From positions 1 through 53,090 of the forward strand of contig NZ_KB904759.1 of the NCBI RefSeq assembly GCF_000380185.1: a stretch of DNA of 53,090 bases. Reading direction: 5' to 3'. A program made the position numbers and the translations under genes. Below, piece after piece: positions 1 to 8,667 of the stretch. This stretch comes from Thiofilum flexile DSM 14609. GTDB lineage: Bacteria; Pseudomonadota; Gammaproteobacteria; Thiotrichales; Thiotrichaceae. How positions within the stretch are numbered: the stretch's first letter is position 1; every line of letters begins with the position of its first letter. The notes beneath the pieces are model-generated. The model made no database searches, was not told where the DNA came from, and was given only the letters and a program-made list of their open reading frames with translations.

Positions 1-842
1 TCAAACCAGTAGTTTTTAAACTCACGACGATCAAATAGATTAAGGACATCAAAAGGATTATAGGCCCCCTCCCCTAACCAATTATAACCATTATACCAGT
101 AACGAATACTGTCTCGATCTAAGTCCATCAATTCAGCAGCAAATACGGTATCTATATCATAGTCGGTGTAGCCACATAGCGTACTGTAGCGCTTATCAAG
201 AGTAATATCTTTGAGATTATTTAAGCCTGAAAAAAGACTCACTTTAGAGAACTTACTGACACCAGTGAGGAAACTAAACTTGATTTTAGCATCGTAATCT
301 TTAATCGTACTATAAAATCCACGTAAAAAATCCCGATTCACCTGAGCTACTGCTCGATCTTCTAGTGCATCTAAAATAGGCTTATCATACTCATCAATCA
401 AAATGATAACCGACTGACCTGTTTGCTGCTCAGCATGTTGAATGAGTGCATTAAGTCGCCCTGATGGTGTCTCAAAGGAGTTAGTGATACCCCAGTTTTG
501 CTCGAATACAGTCAATTGATCCGCAAGGCTTTTCGGTAAATAATCTGCCTCTGCAAAATTGCCACTACCAAAACTAAAACGAAAAACAGGATATTTTATA
601 GACCAATCCCACTGATCATGAACAGCTAAACCACGAAATAGCGACTCATTACCCTCAAATAACTCTTTCAGGGTATCTAGAAATAAGCTTTTACCAAAGC
701 GGCGCGGACGGGAAAGAAAGTAATGTTTCCCTGTCTGAATTAAAGAGAGCGCTAATGCAGTTTTATCCACATAGTAATGATTATCCTCACGAATTTCACG
801 AAAGGTCTGAATACCAATGGGAAGTTTCTTACGCGCCGTCAT
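1..842 (-). CDS. AAA-ATPase-like / PD-(D/E)XK nuclease family protein (partial)
   Basis: The gene starts with ATG at 842 and runs off the left edge, so only about the first 280 residues are visible. The N-terminus reads MTARKKLPIGIQTFREIRED, followed by a Y-x-DKT motif and the P-loop-like RPRRFGKS near residue 45. A Walker B-like strand, IILIDEYDKPI, lies near residue 140. These are hallmarks of the AAA-ATPase_like family (formerly DUF1703/DUF1703-associated), whose C-terminal half is usually a PD-(D/E)XK nuclease. That half would lie outside the window. Family members are common, often multicopy, and of unproven role, with mobile-element or defence roles suggested. It sits beside a DUF1398 gene and an AbiE pair in an accessory islet. 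The family call is firm; function is not known. Confidence 0.85.
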   Translation of the reverse strand, partial: MTARKKLPIGIQTFREIREDNHYYVDKTALALSLIQTGKHYFLSRPRRFGKSLFLDTLKELFEGNESLFRGLAVHDQWDWSIKYPVFRFSFGSGNFAEADYLPKSLADQLTVFEQNWGITNSFETPSGRLNALIQHAEQQTGQSVIILIDEYDKPILDALEDRAVAQVNRDFLRGFYSTIKDYDAKIKFSFLTGVSKFSKVSLFSGLNNLKDITLDKRYSTLCGYTDYDIDTVFAAELMDLDRDSIRYWYNGYNWLGEGAYNPFDVLNLFDRREFKNYWF

Positions 843-858
843 TTATGTATCCTCTATT

Positions 859-1266
859 TCACACAGCCGGATAAGACTCAGTATAGCTCTCATCCTCCAC
901 ACCGTAATAAGTAACGGTTCTAGCCTCAAAATCCACATCGTAGCTCACGACACCAGCTTTCCACGTAGCCATTAGGAATTCAGGAAAGGTACTATTCCCC
1001 GCCTGATCTGTGCGTAAGGCGGTAATCAGTGCAGCACGGTCAAAACGTGGCACCTCTGCCATACCACTCACGAGTGCCTCCCCCTGCATCACGACTGAGC
1101 CTAGTGTAGTCACATACACACTTTGACAGGAAGGCAACGACCAGAGATTGCGCGTCACTCCAGCACTACGCAGTGCTTCAGCCAGATGGGGAAACCCACC
1201 CACCTTAGGTCGATTGGCCATAGCGCGTTGCATGGCAGCTTGTAGATTCTCAATTGCTTTACTCAT
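859..1266 (-). CDS. DUF1398 family protein
   Basis: This is a 135-residue soluble protein starting MSKAIENLQAAMQRAMANRP. The start at 1266 is preferred over the ATG at 1287 because AGGGGA lies 7 bases upstream of it. The conserved pattern of DUF1398 (the YbcV / 'phage envelope protein' group) is visible: a GGFPHLAEALRSAG segment, a central region, and a C-terminal D-x-x-x-R-T-V-T-Y-Y-G strand. No enzymatic motif, signal peptide or membrane segment is seen. It lies 16 bases upstream of the AAA-ATPase-like gene on the same strand and may be cotranscribed with it. The family has no established function. Confidence 0.75.
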   Translation of the reverse strand: MSKAIENLQAAMQRAMANRPKVGGFPHLAEALRSAGVTRNLWSLPSCQSVYVTTLGSVVMQGEALVSGMAEVPRFDRAALITALRTDQAGNSTFPEFLMATWKAGVVSYDVDFEARTVTYYGVEDESYTESYPAV

Positions 1267-1366
1267 TAAAAATTCCCCTATTTTCATCCTTCCAGACTAT
1301 CATCTAATACCTGAAAACATCACAACGGACAACACTCCAACGTTATGAATCTCTCAATTGCCATGA

Positions 1367-2197
1367 TCATGGCAGCTTTTCCACCAATAGCAAAAAGTAA
1401 CGTTGCGACCAAATATCCAGTGTGCTTGCATCAGAAATAAACTTCACCACATCTTGTCGAGCAGCCGCAAAATCGACCTCTTCAATACGCTGACGTAATA
1501 ATGTTTGTAGCTCAGCTTTTGATAGTATTTCCTGTTGAATATCCCCACTCTCAACAGCTCGCCTAGCAAAATGTGTCAGGTTAGGAGCAATACCATGACG
1601 CACATACCACTCAAAATCAAACCAATCACGCCCCTTGACCCGATTCTTCCATTGGCGAAATAGTAGCGCATGCAGCTTGCCCGCAAACAAATCTGGTAGG
1701 GCAAAACACTTGACATAAAATGAAAAGGGTTGCAGCAACAGCCTTTCCTCGGTATCAAACCCTAAGGGTGGCAAGGTATCCACTTCAAACTTAATTTTGA
1801 TTTTGCGACTGCCCTGAATATTCAGACTGAAAATCTGAGTCGTGTTTTTCAGAAAAGCCGACTCAATCTGGCTATGCATGGTTTTTTGCTTAGCGGTGAT
1901 TTCCACTTGCAGCCCTAAGGCCTCGAACTCAGTAACCATTGCCTTGAAATACGGCTGTAGGGAAAAATCAGCATCGGCTTGTAAGAGGGAAAAATCCAGA
2001 TCTTCGGAAAAGCGAGGTAGTCCATGAAAAATTCGCAAACAAGTACCACCATAAAAAGCTGCTTTTTCAAAAAAGCCTGCACGGTATAAACCAGCTAGAG
2101 CGATTTCCTGCATCACTTCGCGCAATGCTTGTTCCTGCAACTCAGCATTGCTCAATGGATAACGGCTCAACATTTGATCCAACAAATTTACTGCCAT
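1367..2197 (-). CDS. AbiEii/AbiGii-type nucleotidyltransferase toxin
   Basis: This is a 276-residue protein of the nucleotidyltransferase AbiEii/AbiGii toxin family. The diagnostic GGT at residues 50-52 and SEDLDF at 64-69 form the metal- and NTP-binding core of the fold. A later K-x-x-A-L-x-x-R-x-K-x-R-D-W-x-D-x-x-W block near residues 174-193 is also typical. Family members act as bacteriostatic toxins of type IV toxin-antitoxin and abortive infection systems; related MenT enzymes add nucleotides to tRNA acceptor ends. The start overlaps the preceding AbiEi-like gene by 10 bases, as expected for translational coupling. All motif residues are intact, so it looks functional. Confidence 0.9.
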   Translation of the reverse strand: MAVNLLDQMLSRYPLSNAELQEQALREVMQEIALAGLYRAGFFEKAAFYGGTCLRIFHGLPRFSEDLDFSLLQADADFSLQPYFKAMVTEFEALGLQVEITAKQKTMHSQIESAFLKNTTQIFSLNIQGSRKIKIKFEVDTLPPLGFDTEERLLLQPFSFYVKCFALPDLFAGKLHALLFRQWKNRVKGRDWFDFEWYVRHGIAPNLTHFARRAVESGDIQQEILSKAELQTLLRQRIEEVDFAAARQDVVKFISDASTLDIWSQRYFLLLVEKLP

Positions 2198-2832
2198 TGT
2201 TTGATTGCTCCGTACAAATGCCCTAGTAATTCAGCTTTATGACCAGACTGCTGATAGGCTGCGATAACTTCTAGATCAATCAGGTTTGCCTCATCTGCAT
2301 CCAAACGCAAATCATCTAGCAAAAAACGCTGCATGGCTTGGATAGAATGGATACGTAATTGACGGGTCAGTACCAAACGATCACATAAAGCCTTAGCAGG
2401 AGACGCTAGCAAAGCATATCCCCCGCCCGTTACTGCAACCGACTCCAAACCTAGTGGAAACAACCCTTCAGGTAGATGCTGGTAGGAAAAACGTCCCATA
2501 CCCGTTTCCTGCACTTGGCTACGTCGGGGCGTGACTGAGGTCACTTCCATCACCTGCTCTGGAATCAAACCGTAATACCACAAGGCATAATCTAGCGACA
2601 CACACGATGGCCCATAGAGCTGATTTGCAATCAGCAAACGCTCGACCGGCTTACCTGTAAGCGTTGGCGATACCACATACATCCCTCGCTTAACAGGCAG
2701 CAACACACCTTCTTCAACCCAACGGAAAATTTTGTTATTAGGCGTTTTGTAATCTCTTAATACCGCTATTAGAGTGGGGTGCAGTATGGGAATATTACCA
2801 AACGCCTTGATTTGCTGCTCTGGATTAGGCAT
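2188..2832 (-). CDS. AbiEi-type antitoxin / transcriptional regulator
   Basis: This is a 214-residue protein located immediately upstream of the AbiEii toxin gene and overlapping it by 10 bases. The N-terminal 60 residues (ending in a R-G-x-Y-V-V-S-P motif) look like the winged-helix DNA-binding part of AbiEi antitoxins. The segment S-L-D-Y-A-L-W-Y-Y-G-L-I-P near residue 80 and the A-S-P-A-K-A-L-C-D block near residue 145 are typical of the C-terminal antitoxin domain. In AbiE systems this protein binds the promoter and represses the operon. No membrane segment is seen. Assignment rests on motif pattern and gene order. Confidence 0.85.
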   Translation of the reverse strand: MPNPEQQIKAFGNIPILHPTLIAVLRDYKTPNNKIFRWVEEGVLLPVKRGMYVVSPTLTGKPVERLLIANQLYGPSCVSLDYALWYYGLIPEQVMEVTSVTPRRSQVQETGMGRFSYQHLPEGLFPLGLESVAVTGGGYALLASPAKALCDRLVLTRQLRIHSIQAMQRFLLDDLRLDADEANLIDLEVIAAYQQSGHKAELLGHLYGAIKQWQ

Positions 2833-2921
2833 GGATAAAATCGTTAAAAATTCATAATTAAGTTGATTAAATCAAATTAACTATGCAATATCAACGGATG
2901 TTTCAAAGTACTAAAACTTCT

Positions 2922-3452
2922 TCACACCTCTAAAAACCGTGGCATTAACTCGACTAAATTGCAGGGCTTATGGCGGCTATCGAGTTGATGCACGATGATA
3001 TGATCCCAGCCATCCTTACACGCGCCGGGTGAGCCGGGTAAACTAAACAAGACCGTACCATTTGCCAATCCCGCAATCGCGCGTGACTGCAAGCTTGAAG
3101 TCTTGATCAAGTTATAAGAAATCTGGCGGAACAGTTCGCCGAAGCCCTCAATCTCTTTGTCATATAACACTTTCATGGCTTCGGGTGTGACATCACGTCC
3201 CGTTAGACCCGTACCTCCAGTGGTAATCACGGCATGAATATCGGCGTCCACAATCCATTGCGACACAATGGCACGAATCGCATAAATATTATCGGGTGAA
3301 ATGTGCTTAGCGGCGACCTGATGGCCTGCGGCTTTAATACGCTCACACAGCACGTGGCCTGACGTATCATTGTCTTCAGTACGGGTATCGGACACCGTTA
3401 ATACGGCAATATTAATGGATTTAAACGTGGCATTGGGGGGAGTATGTGACAT
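2922..3452 (-). CDS. moaB: Molybdenum cofactor biosynthesis protein B
   Basis: This is a 176-residue member of the MoaB/Mog family. These proteins adenylate molybdopterin or act in metal insertion for the molybdenum cofactor. Visible motifs are VLTVSDTRT near the N-terminus, the central [17 protein letters not shown] loop that binds molybdopterin, and [14 protein letters not shown] near the end. The start at 3452 is chosen over an in-frame ATG at 3488 because GGAG lies 6 bases upstream and the protein then has the usual family length. No other moa, moe or mod gene is adjacent. A molybdopterin oxidoreductase gene at 45136-47214 is a possible client. Confidence 0.92.
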   Translation of the reverse strand: MSHTPPNATFKSINIAVLTVSDTRTEDNDTSGHVLCERIKAAGHQVAAKHISPDNIYAIRAIVSQWIVDADIHAVITTGGTGLTGRDVTPEAMKVLYDKEIEGFGELFRQISYNLIKTSSLQSRAIAGLANGTVLFSLPGSPGACKDGWDHIIVHQLDSRHKPCNLVELMPRFLEV

Positions 3453-3502
3453 GAAAGACTCCAAAGCTGTCAATAAACTTAACATCATGTCATGGAGAAA
3501 GG

Positions 3503-3532
3503 AAGTCTGCCAATAGTCCGGTTGGCAGACTT
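3503..3532 (-). terminator. Perfect 11-bp hairpin upstream of moaB
   Basis: Arms 3503-3513 and 3522-3532 are perfectly complementary around an 8-base loop. On the minus strand the hairpin follows the small cationic gene and precedes moaB. The sequence after it is pyrimidine-rich but lacks a clean T run. It may be a terminator or a 5' leader stem for moaB. Confidence 0.4.
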
Positions 3533-3561
3533 AAACGAGGAATGAAGCACTTTAAAGATGA

Positions 3562-3612
3562 GGGTAATAGTAACTACTCTAACTATTACCCAAGGCTTCG
3601 TCCTTGAAGCCT
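3562..3612 (-). other. Two further tandem hairpins between the cationic gene and moaB
   Basis: A 10-bp perfect stem (arms 3562-3571 and 3582-3591, loop of 10) is followed by a 7-bp stem (3593-3599 and 3606-3612, loop of 6). With the hairpin at 3503-3532, the 225-base gap between the two genes holds three consecutive stems. None ends in a strong T tract, so the role is unclear. Confidence 0.4.
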
Positions 3613-3677
3613 AAAAGCTTCCATAAGTGGAGAAACAAATCAACTCTAACAATAGATCAGTGAATGGCTCGAAAAAC

Positions 3678-3944
3678 TTACGATACTTTAGGCATTACTT
3701 TTTTATGTTGTACGGGTTTTTTAGGGGTTGCTTTTGCTTTTTTAACTAGCTTTTGAGTTTTAACCGTATTTTTCTTCATAGCATGTGTTTTCTTAGCATG
3801 ACTTTTCTTTACGGTAGCGGCTTTAGCTTTAGTCGCTGAGGCTACTGCGGTAGGTTTAGCCGGAGTAGCCGTTGCAGCTTGAACAGCTCCTATGCCTAAA
3901 CTAGCTGCTAATGCTAAAATTAATACTGAATATTTCATACGCAT
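3678..3944 (-). CDS. Small exported Lys/Ala-rich cationic protein
   Basis: This is an 88-residue protein. Residues 1-23 form a clear signal peptide with a short basic start, the core YSVLILALAASLGIGA, and an AQA-like cleavage site written V-Q-A-A. The mature part is low in complexity and built almost entirely of Lys, Ala, Thr, Val, Pro and His, with KK-x-HAKKTHAMKK blocks and no acidic residue. ATG 3944 is chosen because AAGGA lies 7 bases upstream. The gene lies downstream of a two-component system and corA on the same strand. No named family is recognised with confidence. A periplasmic polycation that binds anionic envelope or nucleic acid is a guess only. Confidence 0.7.
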   Translation of the reverse strand: MRMKYSVLILALAASLGIGAVQAATATPAKPTAVASATKAKAATVKKSHAKKTHAMKKNTVKTQKLVKKAKATPKKPVQHKKVMPKVS

Positions 3945-4066
3945 AATCAATTCCTTAAATCTTTACTCATTATTTGTCTTAAAGCGACTAGTTATTTGCT
4001 TACCCCTAATCGTTGACGCTAGGTTAGCAAGCCGAAAATTAAAAACGACTTAAAAGAATTAAAAAA

Positions 4067-5389
4067 TTAATCAAACGATAAAGGTGCTAATAAATGTGGA
4101 AACTGAACCTTGACCATTAAGCCTTTGCCCGACGTGGGCGTCATCAGCAGCACCTTAGCCTCTAGCTGCTGAGCGATATTGTGTACAATCGCTAACCCTA
4201 GCCCCGTGCCCTGTTCTTGATGGTTAGAGGCACGATAAAAGCGCTCAAACACATGCGCCTGCTCCTCTTCAGGAATACCAATTCCCGTATCCTCAACCCA
4301 TAACTCCATATGCACAGGCGTCACGCCTAGACCAACATGTATGCTCCCACCGGCTGGGGTGTACTTAATGGCATTATCTAATAAATTCTTTAATAAAATA
4401 GCCAAAGATGACTCATTCGCTAATACCGTCAAAGTCTGCTCCGGCAGTTCTAGCTTCAACGCTAACTCATGGTTTTGCGCTATGGTTTGATAGTCCTCGG
4501 TGAGATAGGTTACTAACTCATTGAGTTGTATCCACTCCAGCTCTACCGTTGGCATATCATGGCGTGCCAAGGTTAAGAGCTGCTCGACCAAGTAAATCGC
4601 ACGCTCAATACGCTCGCGCAGCTTTTGAATCGCTTGTAGGCGTTGTGGCTCGTTTTTAGCCCGCTCGGCTAGTTGGATTTGTAATTTTAATGCAGTGAGC
4701 GGTGAGCGTAGTTCATGAGAGGCATCGGCAATAAAGGTATGTTGGGCTTTAAGCGTGTGCTCTAGTCGGGCTAAGAGGTCATTTAACGCTTGGGTAATAA
4801 GGGCTAATTCTTGAGGCTGGTCTTGAAGAGAAATGGGGGTTAAATCCGTGGAACTGCGTTGGGTAATGGCTGCCGTCATTTGCTTTAAGGGCATAAAATT
4901 ACGCCTCACAATCCAGCCTGTTAGGATTAATAATAAAGGGATCAGCAGCATAAAAGGGGTTAAGGATCGGAGCGCTAAATTTTTAGCGAGTAAATCGCGC
5001 TTGGTTTCGGGTTGAGCGACTTGCACATAATGCCCGCGCCGTGAAGTGGTATAGATACGCCATTCCTCACCCGCTAATTGGACATTTTGAAACCCTAATT
5101 TAGTGTAGCGCGGCATATTAAAAGCACTATTCGAGGAGTAAATTAACTCTCCCTCTGGATTCCATACCTCAACAAAAATATCATCGCCTAATAATTCTTT
5201 ATCTGAATACTCTGCATCCTCATCCAAATGATAGGGTGTAAATAGAGCCGCTTGATGCAGATAATAATCAAATAACTTATTCGCCTCTTGATGAGAAGCC
5301 GCATAAATCCCCCAGCCTGCCAAACCTGCAGCACTTAATAGTCCTAAACTGAGGCTAATAATAAGCTGCCACTGAATACTACGTCTCAT
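4067..5389 (-). CDS. Sensor histidine kinase, QseC/PmrB type
   Basis: This is a 440-residue membrane sensor kinase. Transmembrane helices at about residues 8-30 and 142-162 flank a periplasmic domain of roughly 110 residues. A HAMP-like segment follows, then the H box ADASHELRSPL with the phospho-accepting His near residue 225. The N box (LLDNAIKYTPAGG), G1 (VEDTGIGIP) and G2 (GTGLGLAIV) are intact. The start overlaps the response regulator stop by 4 bases (ATGA), so the two are translationally coupled. The domain plan matches the QseC/PmrB/TctE group. The signal cannot be read from the sequence; the upstream corA hints at a cation or envelope cue. Confidence 0.93.
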   Translation of the reverse strand: MRRSIQWQLIISLSLGLLSAAGLAGWGIYAASHQEANKLFDYYLHQAALFTPYHLDEDAEYSDKELLGDDIFVEVWNPEGELIYSSNSAFNMPRYTKLGFQNVQLAGEEWRIYTTSRRGHYVQVAQPETKRDLLAKNLALRSLTPFMLLIPLLLILTGWIVRRNFMPLKQMTAAITQRSSTDLTPISLQDQPQELALITQALNDLLARLEHTLKAQHTFIADASHELRSPLTALKLQIQLAERAKNEPQRLQAIQKLRERIERAIYLVEQLLTLARHDMPTVELEWIQLNELVTYLTEDYQTIAQNHELALKLELPEQTLTVLANESSLAILLKNLLDNAIKYTPAGGSIHVGLGVTPVHMELWVEDTGIGIPEEEQAHVFERFYRASNHQEQGTGLGLAIVHNIAQQLEAKVLLMTPTSGKGLMVKVQFPHLLAPLSFD

Positions 5390-6045
5390 CGCTCAGCCGT
5401 AATTTTATAACCCACACCCCGCACATTTTTAATAAAATCAGTGCCGAGTTTTTTACGTAATAGATGAATATAAACCTCTACCGTATTACTCTCCACTTCC
5501 TCATTCCAGCCATAAATCTTATCTTCTAATTTTGTCTTAGAAACCACTTGTCCCTGCACTTCCAACAAAACTTGTAATACCCCAAACTCACGCGCGGATA
5601 GGTGTAATAGCTCCCCGTGAAAATAAGCCTCATGCGTAGCAGGATTTAATACTAAACCCCGCGCAGACAGTTCAGCCTGAGTGCGCCCCGATTTACGCCG
5701 CAATAAGGCACGAATACGAGCTAGTAACTCATCTAAATCAAAAGGTTTAACCATATAGTCATCCGCACCACTATCTAATACTTTCACGCGATCCGTGACT
5801 AAGTCGCGAGCGGTTAGAATCAACACCGCTGCTTGTCCCTGACGTTTGCGATAATCCAGTAATACCTGCTCACCCTTTTTTTTCGGCAAGCCCAAATCTA
5901 ATACCACCAGATCATAGTCTTGTAATAAAGCCAGCTCCGCACTATGCCCATCTCTGACCCAATCCACCGCATAATTTTCATTGCGTAAGCTCTCTTCTAA
6001 GCCTTCGCCGATCATGGGATCATCTTCGACTAGCAATAAACGCAT
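5386..6045 (-). CDS. OmpR/PhoB-family response regulator, QseB/PmrA type
   Basis: This is a 219-residue two-domain response regulator. The receiver domain shows the acidic pocket E7-D8-D9, phospho-acceptor D50 in LVVLDLGLP, a T in LILTARD and K in MVKPFD. The C-terminal winged helix has SAREFGVLQVLL and the recognition segment SNTVEVYIHLLRKKLG. It ends with IKNVRGVGYKI, standard for the family. The stop overlaps the start of the cognate kinase. It starts 17 bases after the corA stop codon, so corA, regulator and kinase probably form one transcript. Confidence 0.95.
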   Translation of the reverse strand: MRLLLVEDDPMIGEGLEESLRNENYAVDWVRDGHSAELALLQDYDLVVLDLGLPKKKGEQVLLDYRKRQGQAAVLILTARDLVTDRVKVLDSGADDYMVKPFDLDELLARIRALLRRKSGRTQAELSARGLVLNPATHEAYFHGELLHLSAREFGVLQVLLEVQGQVVSKTKLEDKIYGWNEEVESNTVEVYIHLLRKKLGTDFIKNVRGVGYKITAER

Positions 6046-6062
6046 CCTCTACTCCTTTAAAT

Positions 6063-7016
6063 TTAGAGCCAACCCTTATGTTTAAAGAACAGATAAGGCG
6101 CAACCCCTGCCAAAACCATTAATCCCAATGCCCAAGGGTAACCTAATAACCACTCCAACTCCGGCATATGTTTAAAGTTCATCCCATAGATACTCGCCAC
6201 CAAGGTGGGCGGTAAGAACACCACTGCCGCAATCGAGAAAATCTTAATAATCTGATTTTGTTTAATATTGATAAAGCCTTGGGTGGAACTCATTAGGAAG
6301 TTAATTTTGTCGAATAAAAACGCCGTATGTGACATTAAGCCCTCAATATCGCGCATAACTTCGCGTAGCGTCTCATGTGAATCTTGATAACTGCGTAAAT
6401 GGCGCAATAGGAAAGAAATCCCGCGCTGAGTATCCATTAGACATAAGCGAATTTTACCATTACGATCTTCTAGCTTCGCCAGATCACTAATAGCCTCTTC
6501 GAGTTCAGACTCTTCCTCCTCCAGAACAGAATGCCCAACATCTTCGAGCTTATGATGAATATCCTCTAAATAGTCCGCGTGATTTTCGACTTTTTGCTCT
6601 AATAAAGTTACTAATAAATCAGCGACATGCTCACATTTCACTTGCCCGCGTCTGGCTCGTAAACGGAATAATCTAAAATCGGCTAACTTTTCATCCCGAA
6701 TCGTGATCAAGCGCTCGCTTTGCAAAATAAAGGCGACCGATACCGTGCTATAGCGGTTTTCTTCTTGATACATAAATAAGGAATGCACATGAATGCCAGC
6801 CTGATCCACAAAGCAGCGAGCAGAGGACTCGATCTCTTCTACATCATCAAATTCGGGCAGATCGGTATGGAGCATCTTCTCTAATAGCGAGTACTCATCT
6901 TCCTCTGCCTCACAAATATCAATCCATTGTGCCTCTTGGAGCTGATGGTTTAATTGGCTTTTATCAACTTTGATTTCTCGAATAAATCCACCATCTAGTT
7001 TAAATAGTCGCAGCAT
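6063..7016 (-). CDS. corA: CorA-family magnesium/cobalt transporter
   Basis: This is a 317-residue CorA channel subunit. A long N-terminal cytoplasmic alpha/beta domain with acidic helices is followed by two C-terminal transmembrane helices. The signature YGMNF is at residues 277-281, between TM1 (IFSIAAVVFLPPTLVASI) and TM2, and the protein ends in basic residues (KHKGWL). The family forms homopentameric Mg2+ (also Co2+/Ni2+) uptake channels in the inner membrane. Length is typical. It is the first gene of a probable corA-response regulator-kinase transcript. The 233-base region upstream has short hairpins but I see no recognisable magnesium riboswitch. Confidence 0.95.
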   Translation of the reverse strand: MLRLFKLDGGFIREIKVDKSQLNHQLQEAQWIDICEAEEDEYSLLEKMLHTDLPEFDDVEEIESSARCFVDQAGIHVHSLFMYQEENRYSTVSVAFILQSERLITIRDEKLADFRLFRLRARRGQVKCEHVADLLVTLLEQKVENHADYLEDIHHKLEDVGHSVLEEEESELEEAISDLAKLEDRNGKIRLCLMDTQRGISFLLRHLRSYQDSHETLREVMRDIEGLMSHTAFLFDKINFLMSSTQGFINIKQNQIIKIFSIAAVVFLPPTLVASIYGMNFKHMPELEWLLGYPWALGLMVLAGVAPYLFFKHKGWL

Positions 7017-7249
7017 ACTAGGCTCTCATTCATCATTAAGTTATCAAGACCCGTGTAATCATAGTCCCTTCTACCCGAAGATACGGGAAGCGCTCCAGAC
7101 CAGCAAGAACCACCCGACTCTTGAGGAAACAGATCAGTATTATGGTAGCGCCAAAATCGTAGCAGCGATTGACTCATTTCAGCATGTCTGAGGTATGGTA
7201 CTTTTGCTACTATCCAGCCCTACCCGTATCCGACCAAAGAGTTATTCTT

Positions 7250-7633
7250 ATGCGTTTATCTTGGCCTATGTTAGGTGCCGCTATTGTCCTGTTTGTCGTT
7301 GAAGCTATCATTGCTACTCGACTCAATCACTTCCATTTTATCCGCGCCTATTTCGGCGACTTTCTGGTCGTCATATTGGTGTATTGCACCATTCAGGCTT
7401 TCTGGGATGTGAATCCTAGACGACTGGCAATAGGGGTTTTTGTGTTCTCTTGTGTGATTGAGCTAGCGCAGTGGTTTCAGCTAGCGGATATCCTACAGCT
7501 AAGCGGTTGGGCGCGTGTTATTCTGGGCACTAGTTTCAGTTGGGTTGATATTCTGATGTATGCCGCAGGGTGTATTACCATTTATGGGATAGATTCTGTT
7601 TGCCGACAAAAGACCCAAAGAACTGGGAGCTAA
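7250..7633 (+). CDS. DUF2809 family membrane protein
   Basis: This is a 127-residue integral membrane protein with about four transmembrane helices. It shows the DUF2809 pattern: H-F-I-R-A-Y-F-G-D-F-L-V-V near residue 33, CVIELAQWFQL, and a closing S-W-x-D-I-L-M-Y-A-A-G segment. This group includes the YjgA-like ribosomal-maturation-annotated proteins. The ATG at 7250 is preferred over an upstream in-frame ATG at 7169 because it gives the family length and starts next to the first helix; the ribosome binding site is weak. The gene is divergent from corA. The function of the family is unknown. Confidence 0.8.
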   Translation: MRLSWPMLGAAIVLFVVEAIIATRLNHFHFIRAYFGDFLVVILVYCTIQAFWDVNPRRLAIGVFVFSCVIELAQWFQLADILQLSGWARVILGTSFSWVDILMYAAGCITIYGIDSVCRQKTQRTGS

Positions 7634-7636
7634 AAC

Positions 7637-8515
7637 TCACAAACGTAGCCACAAAACCACTCCCACATACAGGGCAATCGCTATAATGCTAAGGAAAGTA
7701 CCACTGGCAATCATGCTAGCAGAGCGCCCTGTTTTCATATAATGCGTTTCCAGCACCACAATATTGGCAGCAGGTGGCAATAGTGCAATCATATATAGTG
7801 TGGGTTTGTTTTCAATAACCAGCGCAATATCATAGTATTGGCAGATTGCAATAAAAATACTGACCAATACCGATACCGTCACCAAACGTGCAAAAAATGG
7901 CTGCAAGGCCAATTTAAAGTCGGCTATTTTCAAGGGAGTCTCTGATAGCCAAATACCTAGAATCGCCATACCGAGAAAAACCATCAGGAACTTTAGCACC
8001 TCATAGACAGGACGAGCATAGTGCTCAATCTGTGTGGCAAACGGAATACAAGCAAGTCCCACGATCAAAGCCCAAACGGGAGGTGCTTTCAAGGTCTGAA
8101 GTAGGCGGGATTTCAGATTTTGACCCTGTGCCATCAGCCCCACCCCGACTGAATTACCCCATAGCGAACTCCCAACATAGGCTGCAATAATCACCATTGC
8201 TGCCCCATCACCAAACAAAGTACTAGCCACTGGCAGCCCCAACCAGCCAATATTCAAGTAGCAAAAACACAGATTTTGCACCGGATCAGGCGTAAAAGCC
8301 CTGCTTAACAACAGCATGATCGCCACCATGACCACCATACCCAACATGATCACAAACACACCGGGCTGGTGAGTGGCGATATTATAAATAAGCACCAAGG
8401 GAATGACCCACTTAGTCAATAAGGCAGAGGCTCTGCCCTTAATTTCAAAGCGGGTACGGCCTAAACCGAAGCCAATCAATAGGTAGATAAGCGGTGCAAA
8501 CAGATAGAGTGACAT
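7637..8515 (-). CDS. AEC-family (auxin efflux carrier type) permease
   Basis: This is a 292-residue, very hydrophobic protein with about ten predicted transmembrane helices. The N-terminal APLIYLLIGFGLGR, the mid-protein NIGWLGLPVASTLFGDGA and the C-terminal LPPAANIVVLETHY match the AEC/mdcF permease family. Family members export or import small organic acids such as malate or malonate. The P-x-A half-motif in the C-terminal bundle is retained. The gene converges with the DUF2809 gene, with only 3 bases between stop codons. The substrate cannot be inferred from context. Confidence 0.85.
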   Translation of the reverse strand: MSLYLFAPLIYLLIGFGLGRTRFEIKGRASALLTKWVIPLVLIYNIATHQPGVFVIMLGMVVMVAIMLLLSRAFTPDPVQNLCFCYLNIGWLGLPVASTLFGDGAAMVIIAAYVGSSLWGNSVGVGLMAQGQNLKSRLLQTLKAPPVWALIVGLACIPFATQIEHYARPVYEVLKFLMVFLGMAILGIWLSETPLKIADFKLALQPFFARLVTVSVLVSIFIAICQYYDIALVIENKPTLYMIALLPPAANIVVLETHYMKTGRSASMIASGTFLSIIAIALYVGVVLWLRL

Positions 8516-8667
8516 ATTGACCCAAAATCCTTCTGGCCTTGTTTAATGATTTCATCCCAACAGCGTTCTCCTTATAATGCTGTAACACGATTTCGTCAAA
8601 CTAGATTCTTATGTCTAACAAGCCATAAGTTATTTTAACCTTAAACACCACTAAGCGAAGTTCAACT

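Noticed and set aside
7017-7249. Magnesium riboswitch in the corA leader
   Set aside because: Only short imperfect stems are visible; the conserved M-box or mgtA-type elements were not recognised.
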